Translations under genes and position numbers: made by a program
Assembly (NCBI RefSeq): GCF_001890385.1
Contig: NZ_CP018221.1
Location: 1,971,501 to 2,035,500, forward strand
Length of the DNA stretch: 64,000 nt
Source: Tardibacter chloracetimidivorans
GTDB lineage: Bacteria > Pseudomonadota > Alphaproteobacteria > Sphingomonadales > Sphingomonadaceae
Reading direction: 5' to 3'
Notes under the pieces: model-generated
The model's input: the letters and a program-made list of their open reading frames with translations, nothing else
Databases searched by the model: none
Told to the model about the DNA's origin: nothing
Shown: positions 47,269-56,827 of the stretch, one piece after another
Numbering within the stretch: the stretch's first letter is position 1
How the letters are laid out: each line of letters begins with the position of its first letter

Positions 47269-48172
47269 GCTCGGGCGACCGCAGAATGGAACGATAACGC
47301 TCAAAACAGCGGGCGCCGCATGTGAGACGGATGAGGGCGCCTTCGGCAATGGGCCGTGCCCGCCTCGAATCTTCTGCAATCAAGGGCGCTATGACTTCCC
47401 GGTTCCATGCTTCGCTATGCTTGACGTCAAGCACGGCATGCAGATCGAAGTAGCGCCGCTCGCGATCGCTCAGGCCGATGCGGCGCAGCCCTTTTGCAAC
47501 CATCGCGGACCGCCCTGGCGCCGTCATTTCGATCGCGCCCAAGGCCCCGATCGATTGCCATACATATCTGCGGCAGGTCGCCATTGCCGTCATGGCGTTG
47601 GCAAGAGCAAGGCTTTCCCACACGGTGTGTTCGATACGCGGCTCCACCGCGAGCGTTGCCGCCAGATCGCCGAGCATTGGGCCGTGCATGCCTTTGGCAT
47701 TGCCCCGGCCCATCTCATCCCAATAGTTGCGCGCCAACTCAAGCTTTGGCCGTGAGGGCAGCTTGATCTGGGTATAGGCGACAAGATCGTCGAAGCCCGC
47801 TTCGCCGGCCGCCTCCTGCTCAAAGAATAAGCGGAGCGCGTCGGTTGAGGCTTCTTCCGCCAGCCAGGGGAAAAGCGGATCGCCCTGGCCCGGCCCCTCA
47901 ACCTTCAAAAGCTCGAACCAAGCCAGGAAGCTTTCCGCGTCTTCAGGCGCTTCTGCAGCTTTCGCTGCAATTTCCTGCCGGAGTTCTTCCAGAAAGGCGC
48001 CTTCAAGCCGCAGCATGCGTTGATCGCTGGCCAGCCGGTCCGCCCAGTCCGGTTCGATCATCTGCGGGGCTAGCCGCTCCCGGTTCCACCGGGCAAGGCC
48101 GCGCTGGAAGTCATCGTTGAGAAATTGAGACGCACTGGGGCACAACCCGACGACGTGAAAGGACGTGGCCAT
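47261..48172 (-). CDS. haem-oxygenase-like iron-containing redox enzyme
   Basis: A 303-aa all-helical protein of the haem-oxygenase-like diiron group (Haem_oxygenas_2-like). Likely metal ligands are Glu in LFFEQEAAGE, acidic residues in NYWDEMGRGN, His in GMHGPML and the His and Asp set in RRYFDLHAVLDVKHSEAW. Members of this group do oxidative decarboxylation, fragmentation or N-oxygenation of amino acids and fatty acids, and some act in natural-product clusters. It is the first gene of a run of three on the minus strand, divergent from a methyltransferase gene 161 bp away. Confidence 0.85.
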   Translation of the reverse strand: MATSFHVVGLCPSASQFLNDDFQRGLARWNRERLAPQMIEPDWADRLASDQRMLRLEGAFLEELRQEIAAKAAEAPEDAESFLAWFELLKVEGPGQGDPLFPWLAEEASTDALRLFFEQEAAGEAGFDDLVAYTQIKLPSRPKLELARNYWDEMGRGNAKGMHGPMLGDLAATLAVEPRIEHTVWESLALANAMTAMATCRRYVWQSIGALGAIEMTAPGRSAMVAKGLRRIGLSDRERRYFDLHAVLDVKHSEAWNREVIAPLIAEDSRRARPIAEGALIRLTCGARCFERYRSILRSPEHE

Positions 48173-48333
48173 TCAAATATCTTTCAAATTGTAGCAATGG
48201 AGTCCTTAACGCGCGGGCGCGATACTCGATCCGCGACATGCCCCGACTGGACGCCGGGCGGATATCTTATGCCTGGCCCAATAAATCCGCACGGGGGCGG
48301 AACCATATTTCCGTCATCCGATTATCGTATGTC

Positions 48334-49266
48334 ATGACCCCAACCGACGAAGCACTCCTGAGCCTGTTGCGGCTACTGAAACAGCAGGATTATCGCTTCG
48401 TCACCCCTACGCCTGCCACTCATGCGCGGGTCATTGCCAGACCTGATCGCAAACGTGCGCGATCGCTGGAAGATATTCTCGGTTGGTCCCTACCATTTGA
48501 ACCATCTGTGATCGATCCGCAGATCATGGAGTATCTGGATGAAGCCGAAGCGCTCATGAAGACGGATGGCATGCTTCACAGCCTCGTTCGGGTTTCAAGC
48601 CTGGCCGACTGCCTCTATGTGCATTCCGCATTTCCAACCGACGATCAAGACGCGGTCTTTTTCGGTCCGGACAGCTATCGTTTCGCGGATTTGATCAGGG
48701 CCGAAATTGCCGATCACACGCTCGGGTCTGGCAAGCGGGTCGTGGACGTTGGCAGCGGTGCGGGCGTCGGGGCGATTGTGATCGGCCGCCTTCTTCCCCA
48801 GGCCTCGGTGGCGATGACCGAAATCAATGCCGCTGCGCTCAGGTTCGCACGGATCAACGCAGCGGCCGCCAATGTGTCCGTCACCGCCCACCATGGGAAT
48901 TGCATCGAAGGCATCGAGGGGACCATCGATATCGCATTGGCCAATCCACCTTATCTGATCGACGCGCAGCAGCGCCTCTATCGGGACGGCGGCGCCTTCC
49001 ATGGGGGTCAGATCAGTTGCACCATGGCGGAGGCCATCCTGCCGCGCCTGAACCGAGCCGGGCGCTTCATCCTCTATTCGGGCAGCGCGATCATATGCGG
49101 GACAGACGCCCTGAAGGATCGCCTGAATGCGTTGGCGGAGAAGCACCACTGCACGCTCCGCTATCGCGAGCTTGATCCGGACGTATTCGGCGAGGAACTC
49201 GCGGATCTGGCCTATGCCGAGGTCGATCGCATCGCGTTGATCGCCGCGATATTCGAGCGCGGCTGA
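48334..49266 (+). CDS. class I SAM-dependent methyltransferase (NPPY type)
   Basis: A 310-aa protein. The SAM site is VVDVGSGAGVGAIVIGRLL at residues about 134-152, with TEINAAALRFAR (motif II) and the amide-binding LANPPYLID, as in HemK/PrmC-like N-methyltransferases. The N-terminal 130 residues are not the PrmC helical domain. The start at 48334 is chosen because the longer frame from 48238 has no conserved sequence. The ATP-grasp gene overlaps its stop by one base (TGATG), so the two are co-translated. The substrate is unknown, possibly the side-chain amide of a peptide or protein. Confidence 0.85.
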   Translation: MTPTDEALLSLLRLLKQQDYRFVTPTPATHARVIARPDRKRARSLEDILGWSLPFEPSVIDPQIMEYLDEAEALMKTDGMLHSLVRVSSLADCLYVHSAFPTDDQDAVFFGPDSYRFADLIRAEIADHTLGSGKRVVDVGSGAGVGAIVIGRLLPQASVAMTEINAAALRFARINAAAANVSVTAHHGNCIEGIEGTIDIALANPPYLIDAQQRLYRDGGAFHGGQISCTMAEAILPRLNRAGRFILYSGSAIICGTDALKDRLNALAEKHHCTLRYRELDPDVFGEELADLAYAEVDRIALIAAIFERG

Positions 49267-50555
49267 TGCATTTCCTGGGCGTGACTGAAACCTGCGATCT
49301 GGGCGCGCTCTACCTTCGCCTCAAGGATGAGGGGCATGAGGTCAAGGTCGCGATCAGCGATCCCGAAGCCCATGGCACGCTTGCGGGCCTGGTAGAGCGG
49401 GTGGACGACTGGCGGGCCGAACTGGACTGGATCCGCGCCGCGGGCCGGGATGGCGTGATCCTGTTCGAAAGCGTCTCGGAAGGTTTCGGCGCCTTGCAGG
49501 ATGCCCTGCGCGCCGATGGCCTCCAGGTCATCGGCGGAAGCGCCTTCGGCGACCGGCTGGAGAATGACCGCGCTTTCGCACAGCAACTGCTTGCCGGCCT
49601 GGGATTCCCGGCGGGCCATATCCATGAATTCAACGATGCGGGCGAGGCTGACCGTTTCATCGACACCTATCCCAAGCGCTATGTGTTGAAGTTCAGTGGG
49701 CCGGACTTTGCATCCAGCGATAATTATGTCGGCTGGTCGGCCGATGGCCGGGATGTGCAGGCAATGCTCCGCAGGCGCGGGGGCGTGGATGGCACATTCA
49801 TTCTCATGGATTTCCTAGAAGGTATCGAAATGGGCATCGGCGCCTATTTCGACGGCACGCACTTCATCCAGCCCGCATGTCTGGACTGGGAGCATAAGCG
49901 CTTCTTTGCAGGCGACATGGGGGAATTGACCGGCGAGATGGGAACCGTCGCCACCTTCGATCGCAGCGCCTTGTTCTTCGAACGCACTCTGGCGCGCATC
50001 GAGCCGCTGCTGAGGGATCATAATCATGTCGGCTACATCAATCTCAACACCATCGTGAATGAGCAGGGCATCTGGCCGCTCGAATTCACATGTCGCTTCG
50101 GTTATCCGGGCTTTGCCGTGCTATCCCCATTGCAACAGACGCCATGGAGCCAGCTGTTCTGCATGATGCTGCGCCATCGGCCTTCGGAATTCATCACGCA
50201 CCCCGGCTTCTCCGTCGGCGTGCTGCTTACGACACCGCCGTTTCCCTATACGCGCAAGCAGGTGGCCGAACCCACCGGATTGCCGATCCTTTTTGAAGGT
50301 GCGCTGGATGAAGAGGACCAGCGGAACCTGCATTTCGGCGAAATCGGCCTTGCTGATGGTGCGCCCGTCACCAGCGGCCTTTACGGCTGGACGATGGTGG
50401 TCACCGGTTGCGGCCCCACGGTTGAAGAGAGCCGGCATGCTGCCTATGCCCGCGCCGGCCGCATCCATATTCCAAACATGCGTTATCGTCTGGATATTGG
50501 CGAAAGGCTCGTTGCCGGGGACTTGCAGCGCCTCGCACAGCTTGGCTATCTCTGA
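49266..50555 (+). CDS. PurD-like ATP-grasp ligase, atypical
   Basis: A 429-aa protein with the outline of phosphoribosylamine-glycine ligase: an N-terminal Rossmann-like part (MHFLGVTETCDLGALYL), then GGSAFGDRLENDRAFAQ, and the ATP-grasp core with YVLKFSGP, ILMDFLEGIEMGIGAYF and INLNTIVNEQGIWPLEFTCRFGYPGF. It differs from true PurD in the N-terminal phosphate site and in context, since no purine gene is near. It may join an amine and a carboxylate in a peptide or small metabolite. It is the second gene of a divergent pair with the methyltransferase and converges with the SET-domain gene. Confidence 0.78.
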   Translation: MHFLGVTETCDLGALYLRLKDEGHEVKVAISDPEAHGTLAGLVERVDDWRAELDWIRAAGRDGVILFESVSEGFGALQDALRADGLQVIGGSAFGDRLENDRAFAQQLLAGLGFPAGHIHEFNDAGEADRFIDTYPKRYVLKFSGPDFASSDNYVGWSADGRDVQAMLRRRGGVDGTFILMDFLEGIEMGIGAYFDGTHFIQPACLDWEHKRFFAGDMGELTGEMGTVATFDRSALFFERTLARIEPLLRDHNHVGYINLNTIVNEQGIWPLEFTCRFGYPGFAVLSPLQQTPWSQLFCMMLRHRPSEFITHPGFSVGVLLTTPPFPYTRKQVAEPTGLPILFEGALDEEDQRNLHFGEIGLADGAPVTSGLYGWTMVVTGCGPTVEESRHAAYARAGRIHIPNMRYRLDIGERLVAGDLQRLAQLGYL

Positions 50556-50960
50556 TCAGGCAGCCTGACGGGCCTCGAACTCGAAACCGTTTATCCGCAC
50601 GCTGTCGCAGATCGTTCGATAGTTCGATGTAAGCTCGGTCCCTACCGGAAGATCGCAGGAAGCTATATCGTCACCGAACGCGATCCCCAATGAGACCGTG
50701 TTCGGCGTATCGGAATGATTGAAATGCCGGCCATTGTCACCGCACAACACCCACAATCCCGATTCCGCATGAAGGGTTGAATATACACGCAGAAACTGCC
50801 GCAACCTGGGAGGCAGTTCACCCAGTTCATTCTCGCTATATACTCGGTCAATACGGGAATCGAAGCGCCAGATCACATCGCCTTCCTTCACCGGCTCCAG
50901 CAGAAAAACACCAATTCCGTGAATTTCGCTTGCTCTCAGTTCAGTGTCAAACAGCAGCAT
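50556..50960 (-). CDS. SET-domain protein methyltransferase
   Basis: A 134-aa protein with a compact SET domain: HGIGVFLLEPVKEGDVIWRF at the start, GRHFNHSDTPNTVSLG (the NHS motif of the SAM site) and TELTSNYRTICD (the catalytic Tyr region). Such small bacterial SET proteins are predicted lysine methyltransferases. It lies eleven bases after a 59-aa frame on the same strand. Its stop abuts the stop of the ATP-grasp gene on the other strand. Confidence 0.85.
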   Translation of the reverse strand: MLLFDTELRASEIHGIGVFLLEPVKEGDVIWRFDSRIDRVYSENELGELPPRLRQFLRVYSTLHAESGLWVLCGDNGRHFNHSDTPNTVSLGIAFGDDIASCDLPVGTELTSNYRTICDSVRINGFEFEARQAA

Positions 50961-50971
50961 TGCTGAACCTT

Positions 50972-51151
50972 TCAGAAAGCCTGGAATGCTACGGCGATCC
51001 GCTGGAGCATTGACAAATCCACAACGCCGCTCCGCGAAATCAGTTCATTGATTGTGACCTCATTGATCACCTTGATTTGCTTCTTGGCGGAGAACTCGGG
51101 ATACTGAAAATCCGGGCCGGCGAATACCGGTTCGAGAAGACCGATCTTCAT
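50972..51151 (-). CDS. 59-aa small protein upstream of SET gene
   Basis: A 59-codon frame, MKIGLLEPVFAGPDF to RIAVAFQAF, ends eleven bases before the SET-domain gene on the same strand. GAGGTG lies about eleven bases before the start. The middle QIKVINEVTINELISR is lysine- and glutamate-bearing and likely helical. Spacing suggests a two-gene operon; it could be the substrate or partner of the SET protein. I do not recognise the family. It was found by reading the minus strand directly. Confidence 0.55.
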   Translation of the reverse strand: MKIGLLEPVFAGPDFQYPEFSAKKQIKVINEVTINELISRSGVVDLSMLQRIAVAFQAF

Positions 51152-51159
51152 CCGCGCCC

Positions 51160-51704
51160 GCCCACCTCATGGACAGCACTGGCACTACTTTGGCAGAATG
51201 GTAATTTTGGGATTCCCAAGAGGCAAAATCCCTGATTCATGGGAGCCAGCTTTTTGGGAGGCTGGCAATGGCAGCGGACCGGCCACGGAGCTAGAGAGGT
51301 GGCTTACGTCGTTTGTTGCGTCGTTTGTAATGGCGCTTGTCGTATTTGACCGGTCTTGTTCCGGGATTTGCGGCCTAGAATGAGGGTGTGATGCCCCTTT
51401 CTGCAAGGGCACCGTAGCCACCTAGATTAGAGCTGAAGACAGCGGAGGGTCATCTCTGACGTGGCATCGACCCTCGCCAGCGGCGGCCTAAGAAGTATGA
51501 CCCCACCAGCTATATGGATTGCCGCACCGATTACATTCCCGGCACCCTGAGTGGTCAGGCGGCCTATGCTGAAGCGGACGCGAAAGTCCGGTCTCCATCA
51601 GAGGCATGAGGGTATCGCTCCTCTCCGATATTCCGCAAAACTATCCCCGAAATACCCCCACACCGTCCGTCATCGAATTAGCAATACAGTTAGTCCACAG
51701 ACTT
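51160..51704. other. decayed mobile-element sequence
   Basis: About 545 bp without an intact gene. The frame at 51198-51383 includes TELERWLTSFVASF, which recalls the N-terminus of IS701-type transposases, and breaks off soon after. The rest (51400-51700) is open in no long frame. I see no complete IS end. Confidence 0.4.
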
Positions 51705-52889
51705 CTACGCCGCTAATTGCTTTTGACGAGACGAGTTGCCGATTAGGGCGCACAGTGCACTCATTATGCAGATGGCGCTCCCTCCTGCCACCATCCAAGA
51801 CAATGAAAAATTGTCGATGACCAACGCGGATAGTTGCGGTCCGAGCGCCAAACCACCCAGCTGTGCCGCGGGAATAAAGACCGCAGCCCTGCCGCCGTCT
51901 TCTACTGCGGCAACCGTTCCCATGAAGTATGAGGTCACAAATACCCAGGAGAACAGGAACAGTATCGCACAAAGAGAATAATTTGCAGTATCTGATACCA
52001 ACCCTATAGAACTCAACACCAGTGCGAGCGTTCCTATGATGAGTGGCAGCCGCCTGCCACAGCGCAATCCGAGTAGAGCCGCGCTAAAACCGGCAGCAAT
52101 CCCGCCGAATGTAGCCATCGCGAGATCAGTAGATATCGCTTCAGATGAGATGCCGCGCGCACTGCCGAGGGCTCCCATGAAGGGCCACACCATACCGACA
52201 CCAGTGTTCAAACCAAGGCAGCCAGCCAGACCCAGCACCGCTCCTGCAGAGAAGCCACGCGGTCGAACTTTGGCGGCCGAGCGGGGCGCCGCCGATTTGC
52301 TCTCAATCGCCGACGGAAAATATGGCAGTGCGAGCAAACCAACGACGCCCAAACCGACAAGCACAAGAAATGCACTCTCGATGCCGCTGGCCGCGATGAT
52401 CCTGGGCAGGAAGAAGAGATAGGCCGTAACCAGCCCCATGTTGGTAGACATGAACAACGCAAAAAGCCGGTCAGGATTTGAAAATGACGCGGCTGCCGCA
52501 CCCAACGCAGCGACGGCTACGCCCTCGCCGATTCCCGCGAGGAGACGAGCAAGCAAAAGAACATTCGATTTGTATACAAATACTGAAGCGAAATTGCCGA
52601 CAATGATAGCTGCCATCGCAAACACGAGTATCGTTTTTCGATGCTTTGAATTAAGAAGTTTCCCGATAAAGAGTATCGATGCCAGCATGCCGCAGAGTTC
52701 CGTGGAAGCGAACATTGCGGCTCGATCAGCCGGAAACTCTGCGCTCTGCGATATTGCCAGGAGAATGCCAGGCATCGCAATGGAGATGAAGGCTCCTGCT
52801 ATTCCAACCAGGATCGTTGCTGCAAAACCAGCAACGAAGGAGTATTTAATCTCCCCAGACTTAGCTCCTCCTTCGACATTCCCGATCAT
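51705..52889 (-). CDS. MFS transporter
   Basis: A 394-aa membrane protein with about 12 hydrophobic segments, the first being FVAGFAATILVGIAGAFISI. The start at 52889 overlaps the stop of the acyl-CoA hydrolase gene (ATGA) and is preferred to 52919. It is the last gene of the LysR-controlled operon, so it may import a branched acid or export an intermediate. Substrate cannot be told; sequence similarity is to sugar/acid efflux-type MFS members. Confidence 0.82.
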   Translation of the reverse strand: MIGNVEGGAKSGEIKYSFVAGFAATILVGIAGAFISIAMPGILLAISQSAEFPADRAAMFASTELCGMLASILFIGKLLNSKHRKTILVFAMAAIIVGNFASVFVYKSNVLLLARLLAGIGEGVAVAALGAAAASFSNPDRLFALFMSTNMGLVTAYLFFLPRIIAASGIESAFLVLVGLGVVGLLALPYFPSAIESKSAAPRSAAKVRPRGFSAGAVLGLAGCLGLNTGVGMVWPFMGALGSARGISSEAISTDLAMATFGGIAAGFSAALLGLRCGRRLPLIIGTLALVLSSIGLVSDTANYSLCAILFLFSWVFVTSYFMGTVAAVEDGGRAAVFIPAAQLGGLALGPQLSALVIDNFSLSWMVAGGSAICIMSALCALIGNSSRQKQLAA

Positions 52890-54007
52890 CTGGCATCCCC
52901 TTCTACGCAGAATTGCCAATCTAAATTGATTTCTCCGCTTGCAGCGTCCTCGCCATCGAGCGGCAATAGCAGCGTGTCGATATCAGTCGCAGAAACCTCC
53001 GAAAGCGTTCTCGGCTTCCAATGAGGAGACATATCCTTGTCGACCAGGATTGCGCGCACGCCCTCGGCGAAATCATGGCCACCGACGATCCGGACCGCCA
53101 TGCGGTGATCGTCTGCCAGGACGTGCTCGACCGACTGGCCCCTGCCCTCGACAACCCGCCGCCACGTCGCCCGCAGACTGGTGGGCGAGGCACGACGCAG
53201 TGCGGACCGGGCCTCGGCGATCCAATCCGAGTTGGATGCGGCAGCATCGACCGCCGCCACGACGACGTCGAGATCGTCATCGCCGAACAGCCGGGCAATA
53301 TCTTCTTTGCGTTCGGCAAGCGTCCCGCCGTTCGGAACGACGGCATGCGCATCTATGATCTCGCCCACCACTGCCGCATCAAGCCTGTCTGCTGCGCCGA
53401 GGGCTGCTACGAGGCCGTCGAAGGCGGCATAGGGCACATGGTGCGTGGCAAGACGCGCCATCAGCGCGTCGGCAGCGCCGATGCTGACACCGGTTAGCGC
53501 GAGGTAGCGCCCGATTGCACCGGGGCAACGGTTGAGGAACCATGTGCCGCCGACATCGGGAAAGAGGCCTAGCACGGTCTCGGGCATGGCCATCCGCAGG
53601 TCTTCGCTCACTACGCGATGCGAGCCGTGAATCGAGAGTCCGAGACCACCGCCCATGGCAATGCCGTTAATCAGCGCGATAAACGGTTTTGGGAAGGTGT
53701 TGATCCGGTGGTTGACCCGGTATTCGGTGCCGAAGAAGGCGTGCCCCAGTGCCATGCGCTCGGCTGGATCGGGCAGGATGCCGATCGAGCGTACATCCCC
53801 ACCGGCGCAGAAGGCGCGCGCGCTGGCGCTGCGGATCAGCACCGCATCGACAGCCGGATTGTCCTTCCAGTCGGCCAGGATCGCATCGAGCTGCTCGACC
53901 ATGGCGAGGTTGATCGCGTTGAGCGCCTTGGGCCGATTGAGGGTGATCACCCCCAGCCGGCCATGAATCGCGGTCTCCACTTCGCGGGCGGACAGCTCGA
54001 CGGTCAT
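52886..54007 (-). CDS. 3-hydroxyisobutyryl-CoA hydrolase
   Basis: A 373-aa crotonase-fold enzyme. The substrate-binding loops are ARAFCAGGDVRSIG and GIAMGGGLGLSIHGSHRV, and the catalytic-site block is MPETVLGLFPDVGGTWFLNR, typical of the hydrolase branch. The C-terminal half is longer than that of enoyl-CoA hydratases, as in HIBCH. It releases 3-hydroxyisobutyrate in valine breakdown. It lies ten bases after mmsA and overlaps the MFS gene. Confidence 0.92.
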   Translation of the reverse strand: MTVELSAREVETAIHGRLGVITLNRPKALNAINLAMVEQLDAILADWKDNPAVDAVLIRSASARAFCAGGDVRSIGILPDPAERMALGHAFFGTEYRVNHRINTFPKPFIALINGIAMGGGLGLSIHGSHRVVSEDLRMAMPETVLGLFPDVGGTWFLNRCPGAIGRYLALTGVSIGAADALMARLATHHVPYAAFDGLVAALGAADRLDAAVVGEIIDAHAVVPNGGTLAERKEDIARLFGDDDLDVVVAAVDAAASNSDWIAEARSALRRASPTSLRATWRRVVEGRGQSVEHVLADDHRMAVRIVGGHDFAEGVRAILVDKDMSPHWKPRTLSEVSATDIDTLLLPLDGEDAASGEINLDWQFCVEGDAR

Positions 54008-54017
54008 CGGATATCCT

Positions 54018-55520
54018 CTACTTCAGCGTCGGCATGACGAACTCGGCGCCGGCGCGGATGCCCTTCGGCCAGCGCAGCGTCGCAGTCTTGAGGCGCGTGT
54101 AGAAGCGCACGCCCTCAGGCCCATGCATGTGATGGTCGCCAAACAGGGAGCGCTTCCAGCCGCCGAAGGAATGGAAGGCCATCGGCACCGGGATCGGCAC
54201 GTTGATGCCCACCATGCCGGCTCGCACCCGGCTGAGAAAGGCTTGCGCCGTATCGCCGTCGCGGGTGAAGAGCGCGGTGCCGTTGCCGAACTCATGGGCG
54301 TCTATGAGGCCAAGCGCCTCGTCGAAGCTTTCGGTGCGCACGACCGAGAGCACCGGCCCGAATATCTCCTCGCGGTAGATGCGCATCTCGGGCGTCACCT
54401 TGTCGAACAGCGTGCCGCCGACGAAGAAGCCCTTCTCATAGCCCTGGATGTTGAGCCCGCGTCCGTCGACCACCAGCTCGGCGCCCTCGGCCACGCCTGC
54501 GTCGATATAGCCTTGCACCTTGTCGGCATGTTCCCGCGTCACGAGCGGGCCCATCTCGGCCTCTACATCAGTGCCCGGCCCGATCTTGAGTGTGCGGACC
54601 TTGGGCGCCAGCCGCTCGACGAGGGCATCGGCGGTCGCCTGCCCCACCGGCACCGCGACCGAGATCGCCATGCAGCGCTCGCCCGCCGAGCCATAGGCCG
54701 CGCCCATCAGTGCGTCGACCGCCTTGTCGAGATCGGCGTCGGGCATGACGATCATGTGGTTCTTGGCCCCACCCAGCGCCTGCACGCGCTTGCCCGCCGC
54801 CGTGCCGCGTTGGTGGACATATTCAGCGATCGGCGTCGAGCCGACGAAGGAGACCGCTTCGATGCCCGGATGGTCGAGGATTGCGTCGACCACCGGCTTG
54901 CCGCCGTGCACGACCTGGAACACGCCTTTCGGCAACCCCGCTTTGGCGAGGAGGGCTGCCAGCTCGTTGGCGAGGCTCGGGTCGCGTTCGGAAGGCTTCA
55001 GGATGAAGGCGTTGCCGCAGGCGAGCGCAACCGGGAACATCCACATCGGCACCATCGCCGGGAAGTTGAACGGCGTGATGCCGGCAACCACGCCCAAGGG
55101 CTGGCGGAAGGAGACGGCGTCGATGCCGTTGCCGACCTGTTCGGAGAACTCGCCTTTCAGCATCTGTGGGATACCGCAGGCGAACTCGACGACCTCAAGG
55201 CCGCGGATCAGCTCGCCCTTTGCGTCGGAGAGCACCTTGCCATGCTCGGCGGTGATCATCGCCGCCAGCCGGTCGAGATCGCGCTCGATGAGGTCGCGGA
55301 AGCGGAAGAGCGCGCGGGCGCGGACATGCGGCGGTGTCGCCGCCCAGCCCGGAAAGGCTTCGAGCGCGGCCTTCACCGCCATGTCGACCTCACGCGTGCC
55401 GCCAAGAGCGAGCTGCGCGCTGACCTCCCCTGTGGCGGGGTTATATATGTCGGACCGGCTCTCAGGCGCGGCGGGCACGCGGCCCTGGATGACGTGATCG
55501 ACGAGGACAGATTGGGACAA
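54018..55520 (-). CDS. mmsA: methylmalonate-semialdehyde dehydrogenase (CoA-acylating)
   Basis: A 500-aa aldehyde dehydrogenase of the MmsA/IolA type. Motifs are [23 protein letters not shown] split over the NAD domain, [12 protein letters not shown], and the catalytic Cys in [14 protein letters not shown], with [12 protein letters not shown] carrying Gly-Gly-Ala-Lys in place of the usual Glu motif, a mark of CoA-acylating members. It turns methylmalonate semialdehyde into propionyl-CoA. It is second in the operon, 36 bp after the alcohol dehydrogenase. Confidence 0.94.
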   Translation of the reverse strand: MSQSVLVDHVIQGRVPAAPESRSDIYNPATGEVSAQLALGGTREVDMAVKAALEAFPGWAATPPHVRARALFRFRDLIERDLDRLAAMITAEHGKVLSDAKGELIRGLEVVEFACGIPQMLKGEFSEQVGNGIDAVSFRQPLGVVAGITPFNFPAMVPMWMFPVALACGNAFILKPSERDPSLANELAALLAKAGLPKGVFQVVHGGKPVVDAILDHPGIEAVSFVGSTPIAEYVHQRGTAAGKRVQALGGAKNHMIVMPDADLDKAVDALMGAAYGSAGERCMAISVAVPVGQATADALVERLAPKVRTLKIGPGTDVEAEMGPLVTREHADKVQGYIDAGVAEGAELVVDGRGLNIQGYEKGFFVGGTLFDKVTPEMRIYREEIFGPVLSVVRTESFDEALGLIDAHEFGNGTALFTRDGDTAQAFLSRVRAGMVGINVPIPVPMAFHSFGGWKRSLFGDHHMHGPEGVRFYTRLKTATLRWPKGIRAGAEFVMPTLK

Positions 55521-55556
55521 GGCTAGCTCCTGGAAAAGGCGAAGATTTCGGAAGCG

Positions 55557-56714
55557 TCAGGCCCAGGCCTGGCGGTAGAGCGACTGGATGGTTTCGGCGT
55601 CGGGGACCCGGGGGTTGTTGCCAGGGGAGCCAGACGCCAGCGCTTGCTCCGCCATGAGCGGCAGCAGTTCGGTCCAGCGCGCCTTGTCGATGCCGTAGCT
55701 CTTGGGGGTCGGGACCGAGAGATGGCGGTTCACGTCGCGCAATGCCTCGACGAGACGGGCGACGGCTGCCTGCTCGCCTTCTCCGTCCTGCGCAATTCCC
55801 ATGGCGCGTGCGCAGTCCGCATAGCGGGTGAGCGCGGCGGGTGCCGACCAGGCCGTCACCGCCGGGAGCAGCATCGCGTTGGACAGTCCATGTGCGACAT
55901 GGAAATGCGCGCCGATCGGGCGACTCATCCCGTGGACGAGGGCGACCGATGCATTCGAGAAGGCGATACCGGCCTGCAGCGAGCCGACCATCATCGCCTC
56001 GCGGGCGGCGCGGTCGCCGGGGGCCTCGCAGACGCGCCGCAGGTTCGGCCAGATTGACCGCATCGCGGCGATCGCCATCGAATCCGAGAAGGGATTGGCG
56101 TGCTTCGAGACATAGGCCTCGATCGCGTGGGTGAGCGCGTCGATGCCGGTGTCGGCGGTGAGGCGCAGCGGCTTGGTGAGGGTCAGCTCATAATCGACGA
56201 TCGCGAGCGTGGGCAGATAGGCAAGGCCTGCGCACAGCATCTTCTCGTCGTTCGTCTCGTCGGTGATGATGGTGAAGCGCGTCGCCTCCGATCCGGTGCC
56301 CGCCGTGGTCGGAATGGCGATGATCGGCAGGCCGGGCATATTCTCCTGGTGCGGCGACTTGAGCGCGCGCATCGTGCCGCCGCGTGCCGCAAGCACCGCC
56401 ACTGCCTTGGCGGTGTCGATCGAGCTGCCGCCGCCGAAGCCGATGACGCAATCATGGCTGCCCTCCTTCACGAAGGCCACCGCGGCATCCACCGAGGCGA
56501 CGGTTGGATCAGGGATCACCTCGCTATACGATCGGGCCTCGATCCCGGCGGCGGCAAGGACGCCAACCAGTCGATCAAGCGCCCCGCTGCCGGCGAGAAA
56601 GGTGTCCGTGAGGATCGCCGACGCGCGCAAGCCGAGCTGCGAAAGCGCGGCAGGCAGCTCATCCAGCGCGCCGGCGCCCATGCGCATCGCGCGCGGTAGG
56701 AAGATCGCCGGCAT
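55557..56714 (-). CDS. iron-containing alcohol dehydrogenase
   Basis: A 385-aa group III alcohol dehydrogenase. The NAD-binding part has VIGFGGGSSIDTAKAVAVLA and IPTTAGTGSEATRF; metal ligands are in TGIDALTHAIEAYVSKHA and LVHGMSRPIGAHFHVAHGLSNA (three histidines and an Asp overall). ATG 56714 has GAGGGG nine bases upstream and is preferred to GTG 56723. As the first gene of an operon with HIBCH and MmsA it may replace the usual 3-hydroxyisobutyrate dehydrogenase; that is inference. Confidence 0.92.
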   Translation of the reverse strand: MPAIFLPRAMRMGAGALDELPAALSQLGLRASAILTDTFLAGSGALDRLVGVLAAAGIEARSYSEVIPDPTVASVDAAVAFVKEGSHDCVIGFGGGSSIDTAKAVAVLAARGGTMRALKSPHQENMPGLPIIAIPTTAGTGSEATRFTIITDETNDEKMLCAGLAYLPTLAIVDYELTLTKPLRLTADTGIDALTHAIEAYVSKHANPFSDSMAIAAMRSIWPNLRRVCEAPGDRAAREAMMVGSLQAGIAFSNASVALVHGMSRPIGAHFHVAHGLSNAMLLPAVTAWSAPAALTRYADCARAMGIAQDGEGEQAAVARLVEALRDVNRHLSVPTPKSYGIDKARWTELLPLMAEQALASGSPGNNPRVPDAETIQSLYRQAWA

Positions 56715-56804
56715 GAGAACCACCCCTCATCATCTTGTTGATTTTTAGGCTTCAGCAAACTTCGTAACATCAAGCTGTCCTCACAGAAATCTGGGATTTC
56801 GCGC

Positions 56805-56822
56805 CAATTCTGTGTAGAATTG
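56805..56822. promoter_or_regulatory. candidate LysR operator
   Basis: CAATTC and GAATTG form a perfect dyad with a 6-base spacer, five bases before the LysR start and within the 113-bp gap to the divergent alcohol dehydrogenase operon. It fits autoregulation and control of the operon. Confidence 0.6.
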
Positions 56823-56827
56823 CACAT

